A stretch of DNA of 64,000 bases from Nautilus pompilius (taxonomy: Eukaryota > Mollusca > Cephalopoda > Nautilida > Nautilidae): the NCBI GenBank assembly GCA_018389105.1, contig JACATO010002729.1, positions 1 through 64,000 on the forward strand, written 5' to 3'. The first letter of the stretch is position 1. Each line of letters opens with the position of its first letter. A program made the position numbers and the translations under genes. The notes beneath the pieces are model-generated. The model ran no database searches. It saw only the letters and a program-made list of their open reading frames with translations, and was not told where the DNA came from. Of the stretch, positions 23,552 through 35,399 are shown one piece after another.

Positions 23552-23698
23552 TCATTTCCGAAGACCGGCTTCTTGTCATTGTTGAGGCGATCGAAAAATG
23601 AAGTAGCCTTCTTGCCTTCGACCGATGGGGAGTTTCTGGCGGCTACTGCGAGGCTTCACAGCTTCCCGGCTGAAGATTCGGAGGAAGATGATACTTGA
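23552..23698 (+). other. Weak candidate C-terminal exon with acidic tail
   Basis: After an in-frame stop at 23549-23551 the frame is open for 48 codons to TGA at 23696. The end reads STDGEFLAATARLHSFPAED and then SEEDDT. The composition is protein-like and the acidic terminus is typical of many eukaryotic proteins. There is no recognised family, no clear acceptor and no supporting neighbour. A chance frame is at least as likely. Confidence 0.15.
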
Positions 23699-24474
23699 CG
23701 CGACTTAGGGATTCGCCGTAAAGCGACTCTTCCAGGCGAACTTCCGGATTGGAGCGAGGGCTGGAATGTTTCGCTCGCGCAACCATTGCCAGTCACTTTC
23801 CACGTAATATTAGAGTCCGAGAAAGCATCGGACAAAGTTACAAGACTCTAAATTATCACCATTACAAAAATAATATCAATCTCGTGCATATCAGTTATAT
23901 TGGAAGACTACAAAGAAAGCGTATTCATTTTAATGAGCATTAAAAAAAGAGGCAATGACATCATTTTCCTGGAAGCTAGGATATTCTCGTCATTTTAATT
24001 TAGAAAAAAAAAAGCAAACCGAGGAAAAGTAGCCTCGGAGATGGTATGAATTAGCAATCCTCAGGCCAAATGATAAAAACGACGCATCTACAGGCAAAAG
24101 ATAAGAAGTTTCCTCAGAGGAAGAAGCCGACTGTGAACTCTCACGTTACTCCGCGTGGAAACCAGTTCATGATAAGAAAAGGGGGATAATCCACGTATTA
24201 GCTCTCGTTCTTTTCATGGTAATTCAATTTTTTGTTCTAACGAAAATGGGAACGAGTCAATTCAGGACTGAAATTTGTTTCCGAAAAGTCAACTGATACA
24301 AATTCTACGTGCAAAAATCCGTTATCTTTTTAGTAAATACCTGGCAAGACTTCTATCAAGGAAAACATTTCGAACAACATTTACAACGCAACGGAAACGT
24401 TTCTCCCAAATGGAAATTTTTTATTTTCAGTTTTGAAATTAAAATTTTAAGAAAAATGGTGTGAACTTAAACTT
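23699..24474. other. AT-rich stretch, nothing recognised
   Basis: No features beyond short A-rich tracts. Confidence 0.4.
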
Positions 24475-24550
24475 ATATTATTATTATTATTATTATATTA
24501 TATTTATTATTATTATTATTATTATATTATTATTATTATTATTATTATTA

Positions 24551-24626
<76 letters not shown>

Positions 24627-24634
24627 TTATTATT
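24475..24634. repeat. (ATT)n microsatellite
   Basis: A nearly pure ATT/TTA triplet array with a few ATATT slips. The Tyr-rich open frame across it is an artefact. Confidence 0.97.
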
Positions 24635-26453
24635 CCTTCCGCTTTCACTAAACAGAGATGTTTGCTTCTTGAAAAACAAAAGAGCTGATCCTTACGTAGT
24701 ATTTTTGTCGGGACAATACATTAATTTAAAAAGTAGAAGACGGTGTTTTTATGATACTTCAGTTCTTTAAAGACCAAGGAAAATAGTTTTTCGCCTGTAC
24801 TGTTTTATTATACATGTTTGGGAGAGATAATATCTATTTCAGCACCAAGTCTCTGACGCTTGTTATTGATCAACAGATTAGAATAATTTCAGTTCTCTCG
24901 TAAAGGTCTAGATAACCAAACTCTCCTCCCTCTGCCCCTTTCCCAAAATAATTTACTCTTGTAGGAAAACCGTTCAGATTCAGTATATATTTTCCCTTAA
25001 CTACATCTATTTCATCACAGAATCCCTGCACGACCAGGATAAGCGGGTTCCCATCTTTATTAACTTCGACTTAATGAATCCACACCGAGTAGCCAAAAAA
25101 AACACACAAACAAACAAAACAGAATTAACCTAAAGCATTCACGAGCGGGACAGATCTCTTCTGTTTAACGTCAAAACACTAATGATCTTTTTAAGACTAA
25201 CGATGAACAAATACAGAATTACTTAATATCATAAATCTCAATTGTACTGCTTTACTTTATTCTGGTTCCTTGCCACACACCATCCGTGCAAGACAAGAAA
25301 GAGCAAGCACTGAAGAGTGAACTGGGATCTCATCAAATATAGGGGTCCTAAAATCGCGGTTAATTAATTACCTTCGTAAATGTCAAAGGCGAGACGCTAA
25401 GATGAAAGTAAAATAAGGTTATTTTAAAACTTTTTCTTCCTAAATTATATTTAATTAAATAAACGAATAAAATTCACTGACATTGACAAATTAAAGGGGG
25501 TAGCGTAACTCCCGAGCAACTGTTTTTAAGCTGGTCGGACCTAGACGAAATGCGACATATTTCTAGTATAATTCCTCATTTTCCATTCCATCAGCTGCAA
25601 ACTCCTGGACTGAAGCAATTACAAACACATGCCGGTTCGGTAACGTCCGAGGAAAAAACTCCAATTATGTTCGCAATCTTTCAGAGTGCTAATAAATCAG
25701 ATCAGACCAACCAAAGATCCGCCATATTTCAGACTGAAATCCGTCACTAAAACAGAGGATACAATTATCGCTCTAACGATTCCTCGCTGCTACGTCTAAT
25801 CCAGATAAAGTGGCAAATTGCCGGTTTGAAAGGGGGGGAACTCGAAAATTTATCAACCGCTGATTACCTGTTAATTAACCGTCTTTTCTTGACCACAGAA
25901 TCTCCGAGAGGAAGTCGGCAGGAAAGGTTTTGGGAGTGGGCCAGCGCCAGCGTGTGGATCTATAAAGTCTGCATCATTTTTAAACTTCTGCTGATGACGT
26001 TACGTCACGCACCTGAATAACGTCCGTGGCTTACACAGCAATTAACTTTTAAGTTGTTTTTGTTTTTCAATTATAAAAATACAGTTTTCTGCAGGGTGAA
26101 ATGGACAGAAGTTTGCAAAAAGTGGTCAGTGGATGAGATCTCAATGACGGCGCTTCCGGTATCTCCCGTCTTCCGGGCACCTTCAGCGGTGTACGAAGAA
26201 CAGTTTTTTTCAAAAACTTTCAGTTTATGCGGCAGTAATTAGCCATCCAACCGTGGAAGTGACCATTGTGACCATTTAGAGTAGACTTAAATGTGACCAG
26301 ACATGAGACAACAACAAGAACGTTTTATGGTTTTTCATTTAAAGTGATGCACTGTGCTACTGTGCGCACTAGCAAAAAGGAAGATTACAAGAAAAGAACG
26401 GTGTTTCAATAGCCCTGGCTTTCTAAGTACAAGAAATGAGGTAATTCAAACTA
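24635..26453. other. Intergenic/intronic sequence, nothing recognised
   Basis: Short frames of 62-66 codons without recognisable similarity. A CRE-like TTACGTCA occurs near 26000 but has no other promoter feature nearby. Confidence 0.4.
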
Positions 26454-27424
26454 TCAGGTCGTTACAAACGTTTTGTTGGTTTTTATATGATTGGGATTCA
26501 TCTTTTGCATGCTTGTGAAGGTGTAGTTACATATCGTTTTGTAACGTGAGCTTTGGCATACATTATGCAAAACCCGCCCTTTTAAAAATCATCAAATGGA
26601 TATTTGTTTCAGGTTCTGAGTGAAGCTTGGATAGAAAAGCTTTTCATGCCATTTTGTTTCACGAGCTCAAACCTGGCCACAAAGCGAGGGAGGCGACTCG
26701 TAACATTGAGCAGGCATGGGGCGGGGACACAGCAAATGAGCGATCAGTACAGCGATGGTTAGCAGAGTTTTGATCAGGAGATGTGAGCCTCGAAGATAAG
26801 GGACGTAGCGGACGTCCTTCCAGCTGTGATGACGACCGTCTGAAAGACTCAGTTGAAGCCGATCCAAGAAAAACAGTGCGAGAAATTGCTGGAGAGCTTG
26901 ACGTAAGCACTGCAACTGTTTCCGGCATCTTGATGCAGTGGGCAAAGTGAAAAAGCTTGGCGAATGGGTGCCTCACGATTTGAATGAACAACAACAAAAA
27001 TCGTCGATTGGAGATCTGCTCTTCCCTTGTCATAAGAAACTAAAACGACCGATTTCTTGACCGAATGATTGTGGGAGATGTAAAATGGATCCTTAACGAC
27101 AATCGCAAACGATCAGCACAGTGAGTCGACAGAGACAAGGCGTCTAACCACATTCCAATACCCAGCCTCCAACAAAAGGTCATGGTCACTGTCTGGTGGA
27201 CTGTAACTTGAACTGGTGTCATACACTATAACTTCTTGCAACCCGGCGAAACCATCACAGCTGAAAGGTACTATCGTGAATTAAACGCTGTTCATCAGAA
27301 ACTCTCCCAACGATAGCCACCATTGATGAATCAAAGACCCAATCCTGCTCCACGACAATGGTCGTCCTCATGCTGCAAAAGTGACTCTTTAGAAACTGAC
27401 CATGTTGGGACACGAAGTGATAAA
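26454..27424 (+). mobile_element. Truncated mariner transposon with transposase pseudogene
   Basis: From about 26640 the plus strand translates piecewise as a mariner transposase (DD34D). Successive frames give an N-terminal helix-turn-helix block (HELKPGHKAREATRNIEQAW, then a GDVSLEDKGRSGRPS linker), the conserved WVPHDLNE motif, IVGDVKWIL with the first catalytic aspartate, VMVTVWWT, and LLHDNGRPHAAK with the second catalytic aspartate. A frameshift near 26938 and further stops disrupt it. Homology stops at about 27424, before the third aspartate, so the 3' end is missing. The left end may be TATCAGGTCGTTACAAACGT at about 26452, which resembles a mariner inverted repeat with TA in front. 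Its partner is lost. Minus-strand ORFs here are shadows. Confidence 0.85.
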
Positions 27425-27600
27425 GTATAATGTAAAGTAAAGGGTGAAAACTAAAATAAACTTACTTAAAGTAAACAAATAGTCATGTAAAGTAAATCAA
27501 GAAAGCAAATGAAGTAACTTTTAAAGCCAGGCAAAGTAAAGTAGATTATATAAAGTGATCTAAACGTTTGTAAAATGACGCAAAGTTTTGTAAAGTAAAT
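27425..27600. repeat. Degenerate GTAAAGTAAA-type repeat
   Basis: Starting where mariner homology ends, the words AAAGTAAA, GTAAAGTAAA and TAAAGT recur about ten times over 175 bases (for example 27430, 27438, 27470, 27487, 27535, 27543, 27560 and 27590). It may be a decayed short tandem repeat. Confidence 0.55.
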
Positions 27601-28868
27601 AGGAATTAAATAACGGAGTGGATGGACACTGTAAGGATAAACAGAATTTTTTTACTTAATGAGAACGAAGTATTCTTGACAAAAGAACTGCTGATTATTA
27701 TAACTGTTTTTTCTTCCAGTCAGAGAAATTGTTCATTTAATATTTGTCAGTCCAAGATGCTCTCTTTTTCTCTTCACTGCTTGCTGCAAGTAAACATTAA
27801 AGTTCGAAACAGAAAGTAAACGATACTGTTTTCTCAGCGGTGACGTTAACCATACTTTATAAGCAAACTTATTTCCTGGAACGAAGGTTTGGTTGTTCAA
27901 TATTATCGAAGAACATTATACAGTAATTTTGCGGTGTTAATAATCTGGTTTTATTTTTATCTAAAATCTTTAGAGCCTTTAAACTTTTTGTTAATAACAA
28001 CTTCCTCAGAAATGGTCATGTTTCAATTAAAAAACAATGCAAAACTATAATTCTTCAACAGGTGCCCACAAAACAGATATCAGATTTTATTAAAGTGGGT
28101 CCTCTGGCCGGATTTCCAGTTACTGTTTCTGTTTTTATGTTTGTTTTCGGTAAAATATTTCTGTTGAAAACTACACCTCAGCCATTCGTCCATCACTACA
28201 ATAGGTTTTTTTCATAAATATTTCTAAAGTAAATAAAGGGTGCCTTAGCAACCGTTGTTTAGAACCTTTTCACATTTTCTGTGGCCATACAGATCATTTA
28301 TTTTAATCAAATCACGAGAACATCGCGATTACTCTCTTTATTCCACACATCTCAGGTTTCTCTTTTCTGTCTAAATTAGCGGCAAAGTACCGATTTTTCT
28401 TAAATCCCGTAAATAGAACTTACAATGGGTCGGGATTAACCGCAAGAAAGAAAAACAGCCATGAGAACGGGCGAATTTGGAAATAAATACAGCCAACGTA
28501 AAACGAGAGTTATATAAAACGGGGTGGGCGCACAGGAACAGAACAAGACTTCAAATTTCCATATGTTTTGCTAAGTAAATCTGTTTTCATATTAACCAGA
28601 AACACACTTAAACTGCAGGTACCAAAACAAACTTCCTTTTTACTACTTTTTGCTGTAAATTGCTTTAAAATGTCAGTTTTGTTGATGGTCAGTTTTGTTG
28701 ATGGTGGTATTGCTGTTTTAAGATAGTATACGCTTTTCTATTGTTAATGGCAAATGGTTCAAAACGGCCTCTGTTTAGACTTAGGGGTTAAAGCATTTTA
28801 AATTTTCTTGGCTGTCTAATGATTCCTATTAAAATTAAAAACTATTGCGTGAAGTACACTAAACGTTT

Positions 28869-28869
<1 letters not shown>
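27601..28869. other. AT-rich stretch, nothing recognised
   Basis: No gene. A 16-base direct duplication (GATGGTCAGTTTTGTT) near 28682-28705 is the only visible structure. Confidence 0.4.

Positions 28870-28903
<34 letters not shown>
28870..28903. repeat. (TC)n microsatellite
   Basis: A pure CT dinucleotide run of about 17 units. Confidence 0.97.
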
Positions 28904-28907
<4 letters not shown>

Positions 28908-31900
28908 ACACACAGAAACACTTTTACTTTGTCCCTACCTGTCCACTTCTGTACTCTTTTTGACTCTTACTTTTTTATATATATTAAAGCAATAAAAAAG
29001 ATTCAGCAAAGAAAAAGTAAAATATAATATTTTTTAATTAAAGTTTGACCATTGCATACTACCTAATGTAATCGAATTCCACTATTCCCATGATAGTTTT
29101 TGTTGTCAGGGAGATAACAAACTATCACAGAAAGAAAATCGTTAAATTAAGCATTTTTTTTTTAATTTTAAAATCATTCTAGAGCAATATTTTTATTTCC
29201 TATAACTGTCGGCCAACCCTCCCAACACAAAAAGATAAAACAGGCAAGCTGTAAGGATAGTGGCTGCGTGGAAGTTAAGAAAACTAAAAGCATTTATTAT
29301 CTTGAATATCACCGAAGTATTATCACACACAGATATGATTTGGCAGTGTACTACTGCAACATTAATTATTTATTTAGGAAAAAAAATATGGAATACTGGA
29401 ACTATTCATGGCTGTGAAGGTATTAGTGGAAACCGCCTTATATATATATATATTTCTTTTTTTTCTTCTGCCAACCTTATAGAAACCATCATGTCTTCTT
29501 TCCTTCTTATATTATAACCTAAACTAAAGAAAACTTAAGTTAACAGAAGTGGGCCAGGCAACATTAAAGAGTCTTAACGTTATTCGGAAGGTAGCCGAGA
29601 GAACTACTCAAAACTCGGAATTTCACAATGGACAAAAGTTACCTTTACTTCCTCTTTAATTAATAACTGCCACAAAGAGCCAAACGACCATTCTTACTTG
29701 GTGTTTACTTGGCATTAAATTTGGAACAGCAAATGGCATAGAGATGGTGTTTCCTTGGCATTAGATTTGAGACAGAAAGGGGCACAAAGATTGGCTTTTT
29801 GATGTAGTCAACAAAAGACCGAGTAAAGATGATATTCGACTTAAATATTTCAATATGTTTTCTGTTATACATCGTAAACTTTGTTAATATTACGTTGATG
29901 ATTGGTAGCTTTTTTTGTAATTACAATATCATTTCTTTTCTAGATATCGTTGCCCTCTTATTTAAAAATCCATTGCCGAATTCTCTCTCTCTCTAACTGT
30001 TTCGAACATTTCTTCGGTTCTTTTCGCCAAGTTTTGTAGAACACCAGCGGTTCTGCAAATACGAAACTCTCAGAGTCTTTCTTAAGGAGCCACAGTTTAC
30101 TTGGCATGAATACCACTCTGCCCCAGATCAGCAGAGAATGTGTCATCTCGAGTAATTCTTATTCTCAGCACAGCAAATAGAAGTCATTGATCCGGCACAA
30201 AACACATTCACAATACGCGGCTTTTCAATTTAGCTAATATTCCCGATAATTGCCGGCTTATGAAAGCTCTTTCTGATATTTGTTTTCAGAGCTTTAAATT
30301 AAATCGCCAGATCTTGATTCGCCGAGTCACGGAAGCGAGTGGTGGGAGGGAGGGAGGGACGGGGGAGGAGGAAAAGGGAGGAAAAAAAATTGGTTTAAAA
30401 GAACGCACCGATATCTGTTAATATTCCATAGAGAATCTCTATCCGGGGAATTCTTTCTGGTTCTAATATAATTACTGCGACGTCCTTCTAACATTCGCGA
30501 TCATTTAGTAAATTCCGCAGCGAGATTGACCATCTGTTTGATTTCTGCTCTCTGCTTTATTTACCATAAAAGATGCTAAGATTTCATATTCACGTGAATA
30601 AAGAGGATGAAAAGGGAGTAAAAAATGACACAGATGTCGAGAAAGACTGACAAACGGATAATTAATACATACGTTTGTAGAAAAAACTCTGAAAGAAAAC
30701 ACCGACGGTTTAAAGAGATCAATTTCCAAAAAATTGGAAAGACGGAAAAACGGTAAGTTACAGAGGCGAAAACTTTCTTACAGTAATAAAGTAACTACAA
30801 TGTAAATTATTTCTTTTAGCATTATAAGATCTGGTAAAAACACTGGCACGGAATTGTGTCAGGTGTTAGAATATAAATGTTTTTGACTTAATAGAACATT
30901 TCGGATTTTTATAATTTTTAAAAACATTTTTAAAATCCTGCCAATAGTTGAAGAAACGCTACAGCTACGCGGGGATCGTGCTAAAGCTAATGGTTCTTGA
31001 CTAACCACGAGAAAAACTCTATCCGGGCAAAAATAGGGTCTTCCGTGGATAGTGTGGAGTTACGACAGAGTTCCTCACAAGAAAAGGTGGCTGGAAGCCC
31101 TGAAAGCATCCATTGCTCTACCGTACAAGGTGCGAGACGGGAAATGGGAAACTTCGAGGACTGACCAGGGTGAACTATTTCCAAGGAGTGTGCATTCCGA
31201 TAATTTCCGATAGTTGTCATATTTTTGCGGATGAAACCTCTGATTTTAGTGAATAAAGGCATTCCTACAACTAAATATGGCTTATCTCTTTTCTGTACAA
31301 CCCACGCATAAGACTATTAAATATGCTTTTATATTGAAAGTGAAATGATGTTGACAGCTGACTGTAACTGTAGCTCTCAGTCAAAACCCTAGAGTCGCTA
31401 TTCGTGGTTTTAAAAAAAAAAATTAAAAGCTGTTGTCCGTATAGCGATTTTCATTAAAACAACCACCCAAACGACGTGATGTTATGGAAGTTTCCAAAAA
31501 GATGGTTCATGCCTGCACAGAGATTATATCGCTAGATGTTCTTTGTTAATACTTTATTAAACCTTCGCTTCTAGTCCCTTGCACAGATCAACGGTTGCTA
31601 TGGAAAACTGACGAATCTTACTATTCGTTTTCTTAATTGATGCTCAAGATTTTCACAGCTCTCACTGATACTGTTGCTCTTTCTCACACATAAAAACATT
31701 TTTAAAAATGTAAACTAGAACAAAATTGCAGCTCTGAAGTAATAATAATACCGTATTTAAAACAGCGTGGAAGGTAATTTTCTACGTATTTACCAAGACA
31801 GCTAGTTTACTTTAATATCTGTTTCTACTCGTATACTGATCTATAAATGTAAATGTAGAATCACGTGTTGTTTTTAAAATTTAATGTAGCCCCACCTAAA

Positions 31901-32350
31901 AGTAATATACAGCGCGTTTTTAAATTAGTACAGCACTGGACTTTTTAGATTAGGTTACCTGAGTTTAGGACTAACCCAACTCAAGCAGATGGAAAAAGAC
32001 TTTAGACAACACTGACTTTTTTAGTGTCGGTGCGTTTCTGACCGGTAACGCAAAAGAACACGCAGAACTTTCCTAGGCGACATCTTCCACAAGCACTGAG
32101 CTGAGTGCAATACAAGATGAAGTACAGCTTTAAGAAAGCAGCAAAGCAAAAAAAGGTTATTAACAAAACCATAATTTTACAAAACAAATAGAACTTTTTG
32201 AACTCAGGTTAGTGAGAGAATGCAGAGAGAGAAAAAAGAGGAAGTGCAGGTCTAACCAAAGGAGGCCATAACTAACCCTGATTCCCTGTGGAATACCACG
32301 TCTTTTATGTGAAACGTCATCACTCACTCACTCACACTTCAACAACATTG
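28904..32350. other. Intergenic/intronic sequence, nothing recognised
   Basis: Short frames (up to 91 codons, minus strand near 31 kb) show no recognisable family. A G-rich GGGAGGGAGGGACGGGGGAG tract lies at about 30345-30364 and could form a quadruplex. Small CT and TA runs occur near 29984 and 29443. Confidence 0.4.
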
Positions 32351-32405
32351 CCAATGACGTCACTCTTTGCGACACCGGTGCCTGTGATGTCATTAGCTTT
32401 ATAAC
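32351..32405 (+). promoter_or_regulatory. Candidate CCAAT/CRE/TATA core promoter
   Basis: CCAAT at 32351 runs directly into a perfect TGACGTCA palindrome (32355-32362). A second near-CRE, TGATGTCA, follows at about 32385 and a TATA-like TTTATAAC at 32398-32405. This order and spacing matches classical cAMP-responsive promoters, with transcription predicted about 30 bases downstream (around 32430). A 27-codon candidate first exon follows at 32476. It is inferred from motifs only, and such motifs also occur by chance. Confidence 0.4.
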
Positions 32406-32475
32406 GAGGCTGTATAGTATTTCTTCGTCCAACTCGCACTGGCTCAATCGATTTTTATTTTATCGCTATCCAAAA

Positions 32476-32556
32476 ATGCTCCTCTTCTTTCCCTGCATTA
32501 CCTTTTCCGCGAGAAATGCTAAGAGCATTACACAGCGGGATATACAACCACTGAAC
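32476..32556 (+). CDS. Candidate first coding exon with signal-peptide-like start
   Basis: The first ATG downstream of the candidate promoter (context CAAAAATGC) opens 27 codons ending exactly at a good donor, AAC followed by GTAAGAG at 32557. The peptide begins MLLFFPCITFSA, a short hydrophobic core ending in a small residue as in secretory signal peptides. It continues RNAKSITQRDIQPLN. The frame closes nine codons into the presumed intron. No second exon was found in this window. It is a combination of weak signals that agree in order and phase, so treat it as a hypothesis only. Confidence 0.25.
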
Positions 32557-32559
32557 GTA

Positions 32560-35306
32560 AGAGAGGGTAATTTATTTATCATGTAGAAGATTCCCTCACG
32601 ACAATAAGTATAGCACACAACGTTTCATTGCTGGTGGTAAATTGCATTAAATGTTCAGGAATATCGCTTCATCTTACCTCCAGAAGCCAGCTCTTTATAG
32701 CTGAAGCAGATAGATTGTCAGTGCGCGACAAGACTTCGAGAGAGAAATCTGTCGATCGCACGTCGCCCTTCCCATTATACTTGAGCCAAGATCTTGGAGT
32801 AAGACATGCCGAGAATTTTGGCGTGTACTTTCCGCCCGCCCTGTGACGTCGGCTTATGGAGGAAGTTCAGCTTGTGAAACTGAGGAAACAGAACTCAACA
32901 CCATAGCATGAAGCTCAGAAAAGACAGCCGGAAATACCGAGCCAGCAGCGGAAGTTAGCCCGAGGACGGGTTAAAGCGTCTCTTTTGGAATTTTCACACG
33001 CTAAGTTATTTAGAGTTTATCAACCTGAGAGCAGCGTCGCTTACCCACTTCGTTCGATGATAAGTCACATTTGCTGTCTGAACTAATCACAGGTTAATTA
33101 TTTTCACGGGCCGTGCAACTGGTCCATGCCGACCTTTTGCAGATTTTCAAGGATCGCGCATGCGTCTTGAAAAGACTGATTACGTAGATGCACAGCAGTT
33201 AATGCAGGGCCCTAGATCTAAGTTCCCCATTTCCTGTCCAATGTAATGTTTAATCGTTGTTTGTTCCTGACTTGTTATTTATGGATAATTTTGTTGCAAT
33301 AATGTTTTTCGGGCGAAATCACGCTGCGATTGAGCGCTGCTTACTGAGGATTGCTAACATTTCACTCTATAGTTGCATTTCCAGAAGAATCGACTTCCGC
33401 GGATGAGACCACCAGTTGGCCTGGTCGTGGAACGAATGTTTCGTAACAGTTCGTTTTGTTGTTTTTTTACATCTTAGCTCTTAGTTGTCTTGTTTGACAG
33501 AAGCTGACGCCATCCTTTGAACTTCAGGGTTGTTTTTGTGTTCGTGATGAAATGAAGCAGCAGTCAATAAACCTGAAAAGCAAAATTAAGACATAGCCGA
33601 CTGTAGCATTGCATTTCGAGTTTTCAATGGACAGCTGAAAGGAGGATGGAATTCGAAAAAAGTGTATTCTGGCTCCTAAGTCTCTGAGATGAGAAAACCC
33701 GGCGCCATTGTGTGTCTGAGGAGGAAACAAATACAAGACACCCAAAGATGCGACAAGGGAAGCAATACTACGGTGTTTGTGTACACAGTCACTGACCAAA
33801 AGTCGTCTTTATTCCATCTTTATAATGATTATAACTTCAAGAAATCGAAAGATGATCTTTACGTTGTTTTTGCATGTATTTGGCACGAGTGATATTTAAC
33901 GCCTTGTCAATGATATATAAGGAGAAGCGCGTAGTCTATAGCTTACTAAACTGCCAGGATGTACAATCGATTTCAAGTCCCGGTCGGTACCGGCTCTGCA
34001 GGATTTCACTCCATAGTAGATCTGGAATCATCATTTTATAAAATAATTTATTGTAAATAAATGGCAGCATGGAATCGACTGCGTTTCGCAAAGAAAAAAA
34101 CGCCGTAAAACGAAAGCACATGTCTGAAAAGGAGGTGGATTTGGGATTCTGTTCAAAATAGTTTGATAGGACTAAAAAATGATGTATTTGTCTAAAATAC
34201 GTGCAAGAAGGGAGAGAGTGAGTTGGCTACGTTTGTAACATAAGGCGTTATGATTCAATTATGATCTATACAGAGATATAGCAAAGTCAGCGGCTCGTCG
34301 TTTCCAGAAAGAAGGCTCCGTATCACGTTCCGAACTCTGGACGATTATTCTTCATTAGTTGGGTTCCTTCTCGGTATTATTTCGCTGCCAAGTCGTGATC
34401 CTGTTGGTCCTGGGGATTTTTCTATTGGTGTGCATGAAACGGACCCTGCTCTGCCGTGTATCTTTGATTTATACGGTTGGACTCGCAATAGATTCTCAGC
34501 TGATCCCGACATGGGTCTCTTTCTCTGTATCTGCCTCTCTCTATATATTTCCCGCATAAGCTGCGGACCGCGGGTTAGAGTTATGCCGCAGTTCTTAAAG
34601 TTGTTGTTTTTTTTCCCCTACCCATTGTTCGTTTTATGACAAGGCCATTATATCCTAAGTGATGTATTGCGTTATTTCCTGAACTGTCCGAATCAAATTC
34701 TTTATTCTCAACTATAAACACTGGAAAGGCCAAATATACCATCCCGCCTGGTTTATATCCGTAAAAAGCACATTAAAAACCGTGCGTTAATTAAATACAT
34801 AAACACGAACAGACACTTGATGTGTTAAAGGACCGTAGTACCAGAATCTAAACCATCTTCTTATTTCCTCTTGCTCCTATCATATCCAAAAGATTTGGTT
34901 CACTTACTCTCTATAACGAGATTATACCTATTATGATTGTTTTTCAAGATCTGACATAATTTTTGTTTTAAAATTTTGTTTTATATATAAGAATTTGTGT
35001 TTAAATCGTAAATGCCCTGTTGTTTTTTCTTCCAATCTATTATTTGATAATTTTTTGGTAAGCTACCAGAAGCCCAGAGGCGTATAGTGTGGCCGCATAG
35101 TATTGCTCTGAGATCAAAGAATTTCAACATCATTAACTTGATTGTAAAATAACATTTACGTACATAATCCGCCTTCAGTTAAATTAACTTTTTTTACCCC
35201 TGAAGTTTTCACCAGATATTATTTAGATTCTTTCAAAGTGCATTATTGATAGTGTAGTTTGCCCATCTGGCAAATTTAGTAGTTATGGAAGAAAGGGAAA
35301 GGCAGG
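32560..35306. other. Intergenic/intronic sequence, nothing recognised
   Basis: Several 60-90-codon frames without recognised motifs. No transposon or RNA gene was identified. Confidence 0.4.
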
Positions 35307-35330
35307 CACGCACGCACACACACACACACA

Positions 35331-35398
<68 letters not shown>
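35307..35398. repeat. (CA)n microsatellite
   Basis: A CA dinucleotide run interrupted twice by a single-base phase slip (CACCACA). The Thr/His frame across it is an artefact. Confidence 0.97.

Positions 35399-35399
<1 letters not shown>

Noticed and set aside
24461-24688. Tyr-rich 75-codon ORF
   Set aside because: It is a translation of the (ATT)n microsatellite.
26659-27033. 124-codon minus-strand ORF over the mariner relic
   Set aside because: It is the shadow of the plus-strand transposase, which carries the real motifs.
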